In this document: piece by piece, positions 16,124 through 23,761 of the stretch
Position numbering within the stretch: the stretch's first letter is position 1
Layout of the letters: each line of letters opens with the position of its first letter
From: JACOTK01 sp963743945
Lineage (GTDB): Bacteria > Actinomycetota > Acidimicrobiia > Acidimicrobiales > CADCSY01
Reading direction: 5' to 3'
Assembly (NCBI GenBank): GCA_963743945.1
Contig: CAVURO010000002.1
Location: 1 to 64,000, forward strand
Length of the DNA: 64,000 nucleotides
Notes under the pieces: model-generated
The model's input: only the letters and a program-made list of their open reading frames with translations
The model's database searches: none
Told to the model about the DNA's origin: nothing
Program-made: the position numbers and the translations under genes

Positions 16124-16273
16124 GGAACCTCTTGCCGATGTCCTGAACCATCACTCCACGTCATGAAGACGTAGCCGCCGCGCCGGATCCTCGACACGCA
16201 GAACTGTTGCCGCACACGGATGCATTTCGGCGGAGGGATCGAGTGGCGACGGAGCCTTCGGTAGGCTGGCCTG

Positions 16274-16912
16274 GTGGCGGATGTCGGCGAGTTCCTTGGC
16301 GGGCGAGCGCAAGTCCGGCAGGGCGACGCGGCGGGTGGGAGCGACGTTGGCCTTGGGTTCTTGGCCGTGGCGATCATTGGAGTCATGGCAGGATTGATTG
16401 CGGCTGTGGCCGCCGGAGTCCTCGCCGAGACCTACCGGCCGCACGCTCCGGGCGTCGAGACGTTCATGCTGCCAGCTCGCGTGCGCGACGCCGACCGCTG
16501 GGCGGACGTACACCAAGTCGCCGTGGTCGTGCTGTCGCTCATCTCGTTGGTGACAGCAGTTGTCGTTGTTGCAGAGACGCTCAAGTCCAAAGCGTCGTTG
16601 CGCCGCGACGTCAGTGTGGCGATCGCTGCCGCAGGTGCCGCCTTGATCGCGTGGTACACGACGGCCCTCGTCCGGTGGGACCAGGTGGCGCTGCGGGCGG
16701 TGACGGTCGGCGGCGACATCGATGGCTACTGGACAGCAGCCTTCGATGAGCGTGTCCGGTTCGTGCTGATCGACAACACGGAGGTCAGTCAGAGCTCGTA
16801 TGCCGCGGCGCTTGCCCTTCATCTGGTCACGCCGGTGCTTGCCGTGATTGGGCTCGCGTACCTCTTGGTGAGCCACGCGAAGTTGGTTCGACTCCGCAAG
16901 ACGACCTCATGA
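16274..16912 (+). CDS. Hypothetical integral membrane protein
   Basis: 212 residues with four predicted membrane helices: about residues 28-48 (FLAVAIIGVMAGLIAAVAAG), 80-100 (VVVLSLISLVTAVVVVAE), 113-130, and 175-200 (HLVTPVLAVIGLAYLLVSH). It has a cytosolic basic tail. GTG 16274 lies six bases after TAGGCT (16262-16267), so the mRNA is probably leaderless. It is near the right end of the second island segment. Function unknown. Confidence 0.6.
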   Translation: MADVGEFLGGRAQVRQGDAAGGSDVGLGFLAVAIIGVMAGLIAAVAAGVLAETYRPHAPGVETFMLPARVRDADRWADVHQVAVVVLSLISLVTAVVVVAETLKSKASLRRDVSVAIAAAGAALIAWYTTALVRWDQVALRAVTVGGDIDGYWTAAFDERVRFVLIDNTEVSQSSYAAALALHLVTPVLAVIGLAYLLVSHAKLVRLRKTTS

Positions 16913-17037
16913 CCGGCCATCCGTGAGGCCATCTACCCCGCCGAAGATGGCCAAACGAGACCGCACCGGTCGCGAGCCGCAACGCCCCAACCAGGGGTAG
17001 CGTCAAGGAACCGCATCAGACAGACTCGTCGGAAGCG

Positions 17038-17097
17038 ACGACGGATCAGAAGGTTGGGCGTTCGAACCCTCCGAGTATGCTCAAAAAGTCCTGGTCA
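17038..17097 (+). repeat. Partial duplicate of tRNA-Arg 3' end and flank, island junction 2
   Basis: Bases 17040-17097 align to 10717-10774: ACGGATCAGAAGGTTGGG, then GTTCGAA-CCCTCCGAG, then a flank ending GTCC-GGTCAC. The similarity extends about 15 bp past the tRNA into its flank. This is a better match to a true attachment-site duplication than copy 1. Mutations in the T loop and acceptor strand show it is not functional. Confidence 0.8.
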
Positions 17098-17125
17098 CTT
17101 GCCCCGGAAGGACGCTGAAGGCACC

Positions 17126-17449
17126 ATGCTCCGTGTCGTCTCCAGAGTGCTCCTCGTCGCGAGCTTCTTCTTGCTCCTGTCGTTCGGCGGAGCCATCTTT
17201 GCAGCACCGGTCACCCTCCCGGCCCTGGTCTACATGTCGAGGACCGACACGCGGGGCTGGCGGATCGCAAGCGCCATCAGCTTCGCCCTCACGATCGCTG
17301 AGGTGAGTTGGGCCCTCGTCTATGTCGTCGCCGGCGAGGACACGCCCGCGATCTGGGTCATCCCCGCGGTTGCCGTGTTGGTGACCCCAATCGTCGGCGT
17401 ACGCCGTGGGCGCCGCGCGAGTCGTGCCGAACGTCTCCCGGCCTCGTAA
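17126..17449 (+). CDS. Hypothetical small membrane protein
   Basis: 107 residues from ATG 17126. Three hydrophobic segments are seen: residues 7-30 (LLVASFFLLLSFGGAIFAAP), 50-70, and 76-93 (IWVIPAVAVLVTPIVGV). A basic C-terminal tail follows. No family is recognised. It begins 29 bp after the tRNA-Arg fragment, so it may be the first gene outside the second insertion. Confidence 0.5.
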   Translation: MLRVVSRVLLVASFFLLLSFGGAIFAAPVTLPALVYMSRTDTRGWRIASAISFALTIAEVSWALVYVVAGEDTPAIWVIPAVAVLVTPIVGVRRGRRASRAERLPAS

Positions 17450-17466
17450 GAGAACTTGGGAGCGAC

Positions 17467-17922
17467 ATGAGCTACACGGTGGACTTCGTCACGGTGTCCA
17501 CGACTGGTCTGGAGTCGTCGCCGGTGGCGGCGACGCCGGCCGGCCTGCGGGCGAACGAGGCTCGTTATTTCAAGAACAAGTACGACCATACCTTCACGGT
17601 CGAACCGGCTGCCAAGGCGAAGAAGACCATCGACTGGGTCCATCGCATCCTCGAGGAACGCGACATCGTCATCGAATCCGTGCCGCTCGAAGCCACGTCC
17701 TTCGAGGTCGAAGGCATTCGCATGGCGTACGTGTTCTACGAGAGCGGTCTATCGATCAACGTCATGTACGGCATCGACGGCGGCAAGCGTGCGGTCGGCT
17801 TCAAGCTCTCCGAAGGGATGGGGGTCCCCGCCGAGCTCAGCTCGTTCAAGTTCGCGCGACAGAAGTCGAAGCCGGCCGGGACGATTCGCGGCTCGTACTT
17901 CGTGATCAAGGGCGAGTACTGA
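17467..17922 (+). CDS. Hypothetical soluble protein
   Basis: 151 residues from ATG 17467, with GGGAG seven bases upstream and 17 bp after the preceding gene. It has a mixed alpha/beta pattern (IDWVHRILEERDIVIESVPL; MAYVFYESGLSINVMYGIDG) and no signal or membrane segment. No family is recognised. The frame is intact and the codon bias normal, so it is likely real. Confidence 0.55.
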   Translation: MSYTVDFVTVSTTGLESSPVAATPAGLRANEARYFKNKYDHTFTVEPAAKAKKTIDWVHRILEERDIVIESVPLEATSFEVEGIRMAYVFYESGLSINVMYGIDGGKRAVGFKLSEGMGVPAELSSFKFARQKSKPAGTIRGSYFVIKGEY

Positions 17923-18035
17923 GCCTGTCGAGCCACCGATACCAATCGATCTGCGTGAACGGATGGTTGGTCCTCCGGATGTGAACGTGCTCGGCGTGAT
18001 CAACGAGGCCGGGACGCCGTTGCCTGTTTGCCGCC

Positions 18036-18116
18036 GGCGACGAGTACGCGCCGCTCGTCGCGTTCGCTCGCTGATAACCAAGCAGACGGGTGACCGCGCG
18101 TCCGTCATCATGGCGC
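18036..18116 (+). pseudogene. 3'-end fragment of a second Fic (mobile mystery B) gene
   Basis: It aligns with 15809-15889 through the last about 13 codons, the stop codon and 40 bp beyond. Translated, it ends DEYAPLVAFAR, against DDYAPLVAFARS in the intact gene. No other part of the gene remains. It shows that an A/B module once stood here or that this end was duplicated. Confidence 0.7.
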
Positions 18117-18137
18117 CGGTATGCGAGGCTTGAGCCG

Positions 18138-18782
18138 GTGACGCAGCTACTTCGCCTCCACAACTTCTTCGTGTCCCGGGACGGGTTCGGCTCCGGCGAG
18201 GGCCAGAGCCTCGAGCAACCCTTCGGCCACGCCGACCCGATGCAGCTCGGGGCCTGGGCCTTCGCCACCGACAGCTGGCCCAACCGCACCGACCCCGGCG
18301 GCTCCCGCGGCCTCGACGACTACATGGTCCGCGACTTCCACCGGAACATCGGCGCCGAGATCATGGGCCGCAACAAGTTCAGCCCTCAGCGCGGCCCGTG
18401 GGAGGACCACGAGTGGAAGGGGTGGTGGGGCGACGTCCCCCCGTTCCACACGCCGGTATTCGTCCTCACGCACCACCTGAGGCCGTCGTTCTCGCTTGCC
18501 GACACGACCTTCCACTTCATCGACGCCTCGCCCGCCGACGCGCTGGCCCAGGCGAAGGCCGCCGCCGACGGCAAGGACGTGCGCCTCGGCGGCGGCGTCC
18601 ACACCGTTCGCGAGTTCCTCGACGCCGATCTGGTCGACACGCTGCACGTCGCCGTGGCGCCCATCGACCTCGGTCGCGGCGAACGCCTCTGGGACTCGCC
18701 CGACGAGATCCTCGATCGGTACCACTGCGACCGCGTCCCCAGCCCCAGCGGAGTCACTCACCTCCTCTACTGGCGACGCTGA
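18138..18782 (+). CDS. Dihydrofolate reductase-like (RibD C-terminal domain) protein
   Basis: 214 residues from GTG 18138. The fold of RibD-C/bacterial DHFR homologues is recognisable from RNKFSPQRGPW, PVFVLTHHLRP, the cofactor-binding glycines of VRLGGGVHTVREFLDADLVD, and the ending HLLYWRR. These proteins bind NADPH, but most have no proven folate activity. A broken arsR-like fragment follows; in other actinobacteria such genes sit with ArsR/SRPBCC pairs. Confidence 0.8.
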   Translation: MTQLLRLHNFFVSRDGFGSGEGQSLEQPFGHADPMQLGAWAFATDSWPNRTDPGGSRGLDDYMVRDFHRNIGAEIMGRNKFSPQRGPWEDHEWKGWWGDVPPFHTPVFVLTHHLRPSFSLADTTFHFIDASPADALAQAKAAADGKDVRLGGGVHTVREFLDADLVDTLHVAVAPIDLGRGERLWDSPDEILDRYHCDRVPSPSGVTHLLYWRR

Positions 18783-18794
18783 AACTGAGCCCTT

Positions 18795-18864
18795 CACCAA
18801 GGAGCGCCGCGGCCGGCAGCAGATCGTGCGAGGCAACGCCGATACCATCCGCCGCGCTCTTTGA
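18795..18864 (+). pseudogene. ArsR gene fragment
   Basis: 18795-18857 matches 19801-19863 inside the intact arsR gene with a handful of changes. It translates as TKERRGRQQIVRGNADTIRR and stops at once. Only the recognition wing and following helix survive. It abuts the dihydrofolate-reductase-like gene. Confidence 0.65.
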
Positions 18865-18979
18865 GCCCGATTGCACGGTCATGTCCGTCGGGCGCCGCAT
18901 GTCGCTCCGCTTCGGAGGCGGATAGGATCTGACTGCCACCGCCACTCGGGCGACAACATCGCCCCGGAAGGAACGCCCG

Positions 18980-19513
18980 ATGAGGATCCATGCAGGTCAT
19001 GCAACGTTGTTCGGTCGGATTGTCCTGGGCGGCTATCTCGCCGTCCATGGCGCGCAGAAGCTCTTCGGCAGCTTCAACGGCCACGGCCTCGAAGCCACGA
19101 CTGCCGGCTTTGCTCACCTCGGCCTCACTCCGGCCAAAGAGATGGCCACGCTGGCCGGTGCGGCCGAGTTGGGTGGCGGCATCCTCACGGCTGCGGGCGT
19201 TGGACACCCCCTCGGGCCCGTCGCCCTCGCCGGAGCCATGACCGTGGCCTCTGCGACCCACCGCAGCAACGGCCCCCTCGCTGCCAACGGCGGTTATGAG
19301 CTTCCACTCACCAATCTGGCCCTCGCCGCCGTCCTCGCCGCCGTCGGCCCGACCCGGTTTCGTCTCCCTCGCAGGCTTGCCTTCATCATCACCGCCGGAG
19401 CGACAACCCTCACCGCCATGGCCCTCGGCAAGCTTCTGACCCACCAGCCGGTGACTCCCGAAGCCCCGTCACAGCCGGTGGAGGCAGACGGCCTCGTGCC
19501 TGAGACCGTCTGA
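18980..19513 (+). CDS. DoxX-family membrane protein
   Basis: 177 residues, four membrane helices. The opening GRIVLGGYLAVHGAQKLFGS is the DoxX signature, followed by LGLTPAKEMATLAGAAELGG. DoxX proteins are linked to quinone and thiol redox systems and oxidative stress resistance, but their chemistry is unsettled. It lies between a broken and an intact arsR, about 100 bp upstream of the latter. Confidence 0.82.
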   Translation: MRIHAGHATLFGRIVLGGYLAVHGAQKLFGSFNGHGLEATTAGFAHLGLTPAKEMATLAGAAELGGGILTAAGVGHPLGPVALAGAMTVASATHRSNGPLAANGGYELPLTNLALAAVLAAVGPTRFRLPRRLAFIITAGATTLTAMALGKLLTHQPVTPEAPSQPVEADGLVPETV

Positions 19514-19572
19514 CAGTCGAGACCGTCTGTTGGGCGCGGCCCGATCGCGCCCCGACATGAGCGTGACGAGGG

Positions 19573-19627
19573 TTGACAACTCGGGAGTGTCTGCATAATC
19601 TACAACCATATGGTTGTAGATTATGCA
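19573..19627 (+). promoter_or_regulatory. arsR promoter with a perfect 36-bp palindrome centred on the start codon
   Basis: The -35 box TTGACA is at 19573-19578; a 17-bp spacer then leads to TAATCT (19596-19601). A flawless inverted repeat with 18-bp arms (left arm TGCATAATCTACAACCAT) spans 19592-19627. It covers the -10 box and the first six codons, with ATG 19610 at its exact centre. This predicts a leaderless mRNA repressed by the ArsR dimer. Confidence 0.8.
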
Positions 19628-19975
19628 CCAGCGGAACAGGTCGATCGCGTGTTCCACGCCCTGGCTGACGCCACCCGGCGTGACATCGTCCAGCAGGCGC
19701 TGCTGGGCGAGCACAGCGTGTCGGCTCTGGCCCGCCGCTACCCGATGAGCGTCACCGCCGTGCAGAAGCACGTCGCCGTGCTCGAGGCCGCCGAGCTCGT
19801 CACCAAGGAGCGCCGCGGTCGGGAGCAGATCGTGCGCAGCAACGTCGACACCATCCGCCGCGCCGGCCACGTCCTCGACCAGCTCGAGGACGTCTGGCGT
19901 GGCCGCATCCACCGCATGGGCGAGCTGCTCGCCGAGGACACGAAGGAAGGAAGCACCGATGCAGATCACGATTGA
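19610..19975 (+). CDS. ArsR-family transcriptional repressor
   Basis: 121 residues, winged helix-turn-helix (FHALADATRRDIVQQALLGE, then SVSALARRYPMSVTAVQKHV). The wing contains ERRGREQIV. It has no cysteine metal site, so it belongs to the SRPBCC-linked subgroup rather than the arsenic sensors. It overlaps the SRPBCC gene by 17 bases, and its own start codon lies in the operator, so autorepression is very likely. Confidence 0.88.
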   Translation: MVVDYAPAEQVDRVFHALADATRRDIVQQALLGEHSVSALARRYPMSVTAVQKHVAVLEAAELVTKERRGREQIVRSNVDTIRRAGHVLDQLEDVWRGRIHRMGELLAEDTKEGSTDADHD

Positions 19976-20451
19976 CAAGGACCCGGCTGCCCGGACCATG
20001 GTCGTCACCGTCGAGCTGGACTGCCACCGTCGAGCGCAGCTGGCAGCTGTGGGCCGATCCCAGGCAGCTCGAGCGCTGGTGGGGCCCGCCGTCGCACCCG
20101 GCCACCGTCGTGGAGCACGACCTCGCGCCCGGCGCCACGGTCCGCTACTTCATGACCGGCCCCGAGGGCGACAAGTACCACGGACGCTGGGACGTCGTGG
20201 CCGTCGAGCCGCCGCAACGCCTCGAGCTGGTCGACAGCTTCGCCGACGACGGCGGCGAGAAGGACGAGTCGCTGCCCAGCACCCGCATGACGATGGACCT
20301 CGCCGAGCGAGCCGGCGGCGGCACCACCATGACGATGCGCTCCGAGTTCGCCTCGGTCGAGGCCATGGAGCAGATCCTCGCCATGGGGATGGAGGAGGGG
20401 CTCAGGGAGGCCCTCGGCCAGATCGACGCAATCCTCGCCACACCCGTCTGA
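19959..20451 (+). pseudogene. SRPBCC (AHSA1-like) protein, frameshifted
   Basis: Partner of the upstream arsR. It starts ATG 19959 with MQITIDKDPAARTMVVTVEL, then shifts frame at about 20020 (an extra base near GGACTGCC). It continues in the next frame with VERSWQLWADPRQLERWWGP through to the stop at 20451. The rest is a normal START-like cavity protein. A +1 error or a true mutation is possible; neighbours are also broken, which favours decay. Confidence 0.75.
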
Positions 20452-20645
20452 GCCACCCGGCGCCGCGTTCATCGGCGTCTTCGCTGTGGTCTTGAACCGG
20501 CAGCAGGCGGTGGTTCTGCGAGGCGACCCGCTACGCAAACGCTAAGAAGCGCGGCGGGACGCTAAAAGGGCGTCAAGCCTCTACCGGCTCTCGCCGGTCA
20601 CTCGTATACCGGTATCCGTGCCCTTCGCTCGGGCCGGAGGACGAG
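20452..20645 (+). other. Probable remnant of a kdp promoter region
   Basis: There is no gene here. Bases 20535-20575 carry repeated ACGCTAAG/ACGCTAAA and a GCGTCAAG motif, resembling from memory the direct repeats ahead of kdpF operons in other actinobacteria. GGAGG at 20636-20640 serves the next small frame. Confidence 0.3.
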
Positions 20646-20894
20646 ATGGCTGACGTGCTGTTTGTGATGTTGCTGGTGGTGCTCTTTGCGCTCACGGCCG
20701 GCGTGGTGAAGGTCTGCGACCGCCTGGTCGGCGCGGACGAGGAACTCACGACGGTTGCGACCGTCGATGACAACCGGACGCCGAGGTCGGCGGCACATGA
20801 GCGGCGACGACCTCGTCGGACTGGTCATCGCACAGCCTGCAGGTCGCCAAACCGCGCCAAGCGGCTGCGCTGCAACGAGTCTCGTCGTTCCATG
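20646..20894 (+). pseudogene. Vestige of a kdp potassium-pump operon start
   Basis: ATG 20646 with a strong GGAGG opens a one-helix protein (MADVLFVMLLVVLFALTAGV, then KVCDRLVG) like the small protein that precedes kdpF in actinobacteria. Its frame then loses sense. At ATG 20797 another frame begins MSGDDLVGLVIAQPAG, like the first residues of KdpF, and stops at 20892-20894. kdpA, B and C do not follow. The assignment rests on remembered family patterns. Confidence 0.4.
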
Positions 20895-20986
20895 AGAACC
20901 GTTGGTTCGACGAGGAACCCGATCCGCTGGCCTTGACGATTCCTTTCGGAGCACTTCGATCGGGTCACTGAGGGCCGTTACGGGGG

Positions 20987-21811
20987 TCAGCTCAAGCCGT
21001 GGCCGGCCAGGAGGGGCGCAAGTCGAGCTGCCGTTGCTGCGATCTCGCCACCGAGGTCGTTGATGCGGCCGTCGGGGAGCCGGATGGTCGGACCCTGCAC
21101 GGCGATGGCGGCGATGGCGAGGCGCTCGGCCACGACGGGGGCGGCGACGGCTCGGACGCCCGGGGTCCGTTCCTCGTCATTGACGGCCCAGCCCCGGCCG
21201 CGGACCTGCTCCAGCTCTCGCCGCAGGGCGTCGCGGTCGGTGATGGTGCTGGGCGTGACGGGCCGAAGCTCCGGGAGGCTCTCCACGGCGCCGCCGAGGC
21301 TTGTGCCGAAGGCCAGCAGACATTTGCCCATGGCCGAGGTGTGCAGGGGCACGCGACTTCCCGCGGCCTGGTCGAACCGCAGCGGCTGGCGCGACGTGAC
21401 GTCGAGCACCACGAGCACGTCGTTGCCGGCGCGGATGCCGAGGTTGACCGACTCGCCGGTGGCATCGGCGAGCTTCTCCAGCTCCGGCAGCGCCGGCCGA
21501 TAGCCCAGCCGCTCCTCGGCTCGGCGGCCCAGCACCACCAGCGCGGGGCCGAGTTGGTAACGATCGGTGCGCGGATCCTGGCTCACCAGCCCGGCATCGC
21601 ACAGCACGCGGGTCAAGCGGTGCGCAGTGCTGACGCTGAGCCCCCGACGCTGCGCGATCTCCGAGACCCCGAGTCCGTCTTCGGCCTCGTCGATCGCCCG
21701 GAGAACCGCCAGGGCCCGCTCCACCGACTGCGCACCGGAACGATGTTCAGGGTCGGCGCCGCTCGTCACGCCCACCAGTGTCCCACCTGGAAGGTGCGGG
21801 GTCGTTCCCAT
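20987..21811 (-). CDS. IclR-family transcriptional regulator
   Basis: 274 residues from ATG 21811; upstream starts to 21874 are possible. The N-terminal winged HTH reads GVSEIAQRRGLSVSTAHRLT. The C-terminal effector domain has NLGIRAGNDVLVVLDV, the motif HTSAMGKCLLAFG and the closing AIAVQGPTIRLPDGRI. It is divergent from the SsuABC-type transporter with only 40 bp between starts, so it very probably controls that operon in response to its substrate. An 11-bp palindrome (GGATGACATCC) lies in the gap. Confidence 0.87.
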   Translation of the reverse strand: MGTTPHLPGGTLVGVTSGADPEHRSGAQSVERALAVLRAIDEAEDGLGVSEIAQRRGLSVSTAHRLTRVLCDAGLVSQDPRTDRYQLGPALVVLGRRAEERLGYRPALPELEKLADATGESVNLGIRAGNDVLVVLDVTSRQPLRFDQAAGSRVPLHTSAMGKCLLAFGTSLGGAVESLPELRPVTPSTITDRDALRRELEQVRGRGWAVNDEERTPGVRAVAAPVVAERLAIAAIAVQGPTIRLPDGRINDLGGEIAATAARLAPLLAGHGLS

Positions 21812-21851
21812 GATTTGCAGGATGTCATCCCGTAATGTAGAAAAGCTGACT

Positions 21852-22955
21852 ATGCCCATCAACTTTATGAACATATGGGGGCGAGGTCTTCGCCTCCTCG
21901 CCCCCCTCGTGGTTCTGGTTTCCGTGGTTGCCGTGCTCGCAGGGGGGTGCGGCAGTGACGATGACGGAGGCGGCGGCGCGGCGGTGACCTCCGGCGGCGA
22001 GGCGCCCTCGGCAGGGAGGCTGCGGCTCGGCTACTTCGGTAACGTCACCCACGCGCCGGCGGTGATCGGCGAAACGCGCGGCCTGTTCGCGGAGGCGCTC
22101 GGCGATGGCGTCAAGATCGAGTACTCGTACTTCAACGCCGGCACCGAGGCCATCGAGGCGCTGTTCGCGGGCGCCATCGATGCGACGTTCATAGGCCCGA
22201 ACCCCGCCATCAACGGCTTCGCCGAGTCCGACGGCGAGGCGCTGCGCATCGTCGCCGGAACCACCTCGGGCGGAGCGTCGCTCGTGGTCCGAGACGGGAT
22301 CGCGTCCGCAGCGGACCTGAAGGGCAAGCGGCTCGCAACGCCGTCGCTCGGCAACACCCAGGACGTCGCACTCCGGGCATGGCTGGCCGACCAGGGCTAT
22401 CAGACCGACAAGACGGGCGGCGGGGACGTCGCCGTCATCCCCCAGGCCAACGCAGACACGCTCACCGCGTTCGTGGGGGGCAGCATCGACGGCGCGTGGG
22501 TACCCGAACCGTGGGCCACACGACTCGTGACCGAGGGCAAGGGCCATGTGTTGGTTGACGAGCGCGATCTCTGGCCCGACGGCGCGTTCGTCACTACGCA
22601 CCTGGTCGTCGCCGCCGAGTATCTCGAGGAGAACCAGCACATCATCGAGGGCCTCATCAGCGGCCTGCTGGACGCCATCGCCTTCGCCAACGACGACCCC
22701 ACCGTGGCACAGGCAGTCACCAACAAGGGCATCGAGCGGATCACCACCAAGGCGCTGCCCGAGGCCACCATCACCGGCGCCTGGACCAGGATGACCTTCA
22801 CCGCGGATCCGATCGCGAAGTCACTCGAGAAGTCCAAGGACGACGCCGTCGCCGCCGGACTGCTCGACGACGTCGACCTCGATGGGATCTATGACCTCAC
22901 CATCCTCAACCGGTTGCTCGCCAACCGCGGCGAGGAGGAGGTGGATGCCCCGTGA
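21852..22955 (+). CDS. ABC transporter substrate-binding lipoprotein, SsuA/TauA type
   Basis: 367 residues. The signal LVVLVSVVAVLAGGC ends in a lipobox with the lipidated Cys followed by a Gly/Asp-rich linker. The mature part (LRLGYFGNVTHAPAVIGETR; FIGPNPAINGF; GGSIDGAWVPEPWATRL) is typical of NMT1/THI5-like binding proteins for sulfonates, nitrate or related anions. ATG 21852 or 21867 may be the start. It overlaps the ATPase gene by GTGA. Substrate not determined; no sulfonatase or desulfonating enzyme is nearby. Confidence 0.85.
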   Translation: MPINFMNIWGRGLRLLAPLVVLVSVVAVLAGGCGSDDDGGGGAAVTSGGEAPSAGRLRLGYFGNVTHAPAVIGETRGLFAEALGDGVKIEYSYFNAGTEAIEALFAGAIDATFIGPNPAINGFAESDGEALRIVAGTTSGGASLVVRDGIASAADLKGKRLATPSLGNTQDVALRAWLADQGYQTDKTGGGDVAVIPQANADTLTAFVGGSIDGAWVPEPWATRLVTEGKGHVLVDERDLWPDGAFVTTHLVVAAEYLEENQHIIEGLISGLLDAIAFANDDPTVAQAVTNKGIERITTKALPEATITGAWTRMTFTADPIAKSLEKSKDDAVAAGLLDDVDLDGIYDLTILNRLLANRGEEEVDAP

Positions 22956-23761
22956 GAAGCGAGGATCCCCCGCGGTTCGAGTCCGAGAGCGCGGTCGTTC
23001 CGGTCGCGCCACCTGACCCGATCAGCGCTATCGCGCTGCGTGGCGTATGCAAGGTCTACGGCACGGGCCGGCACGCCGTGGCTGCCCTCGACTCCATCGA
23101 CTTCGACGTCCGCCGGGGCGAGTTCCTCTGTGTCGTCGGCGCGTCGGGATGCGGCAAGAGCACCCTGCTGAACCTCATCGCCGGACTCGACCGCGCCACC
23201 GCAGGCCGCCTCGAAGTGGGCGGCCGCACGGCGCTGATGTTCCAGGAGGCCGCACTCTTCCCTTGGCTCACGGTGTCCGGCAACGTCGAGCTCGCCCTCA
23301 AGCTCCAAGGCGTCCGGAAGGCCGAGCGGCGAGACCGGGTGGCATGGCTGCTGCGGACCGTGCGCCTGGACGGCTTCGCGAACAAGCGGCCCCACGAGCT
23401 GTCCGGCGGCATGCGTCAGCGCGTCGCGCTCGCTCGAGCCTTCGGACAGGACGCCGACATCCTCCTCATGGATGAACCATTCGGGGCCCTCGACGCCATG
23501 ACCCGCGATCTTCTCCACGACGAGCTCGAGGGGCTGTGGGCCGACCGCAACCTGACGGTCGTCTTCGTCACCCACAACGTGCGCGAGGCAGCCCGACTCG
23601 CCGATCGGATCGTCGTGCTGTCGAGCCGCCCCGGCAGGGTCACCTCAACCGTCTCGGTCGACATCGACCGGCCACGACGCATCGAGTCCCCCGCCGTGAG
23701 CGAGCTGGCCGGGGCCGTGACCGAGCAGCTGCGACAGGAGGTGCGACGACATGCCAACTGA
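22952..23761 (+). CDS. ABC transporter ATPase, SsuB/TauB type
   Basis: 269 residues with Walker A GASGCGKSTLLN, Q-loop MFQEAALFPW, signature LSGGMRQRVALARAF, Walker B ILLMDEPFGALD and switch His in VTHNVREA. The Q-loop and signature follow the nitrate/sulfonate subfamily. GTG 22952 overlaps the binding-protein stop, and the end overlaps the permease gene by 11 bases. It drives uptake together with those two. Confidence 0.92.
   Translation: MRSEDPPRFESESAVVPVAPPDPISAIALRGVCKVYGTGRHAVAALDSIDFDVRRGEFLCVVGASGCGKSTLLNLIAGLDRATAGRLEVGGRTALMFQEAALFPWLTVSGNVELALKLQGVRKAERRDRVAWLLRTVRLDGFANKRPHELSGGMRQRVALARAFGQDADILLMDEPFGALDAMTRDLLHDELEGLWADRNLTVVFVTHNVREAARLADRIVVLSSRPGRVTSTVSVDIDRPRRIESPAVSELAGAVTEQLRQEVRRHAN

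Noticed and set aside
10760..17040. Prophage or conjugative element
   Set aside because: No structural, terminase, relaxase, integrase or replication gene is seen; only TA-like modules and fragments.
17038..17097. A third tRNA-Arg gene
   Set aside because: Same partial form, with substitutions that break the acceptor and T stems.
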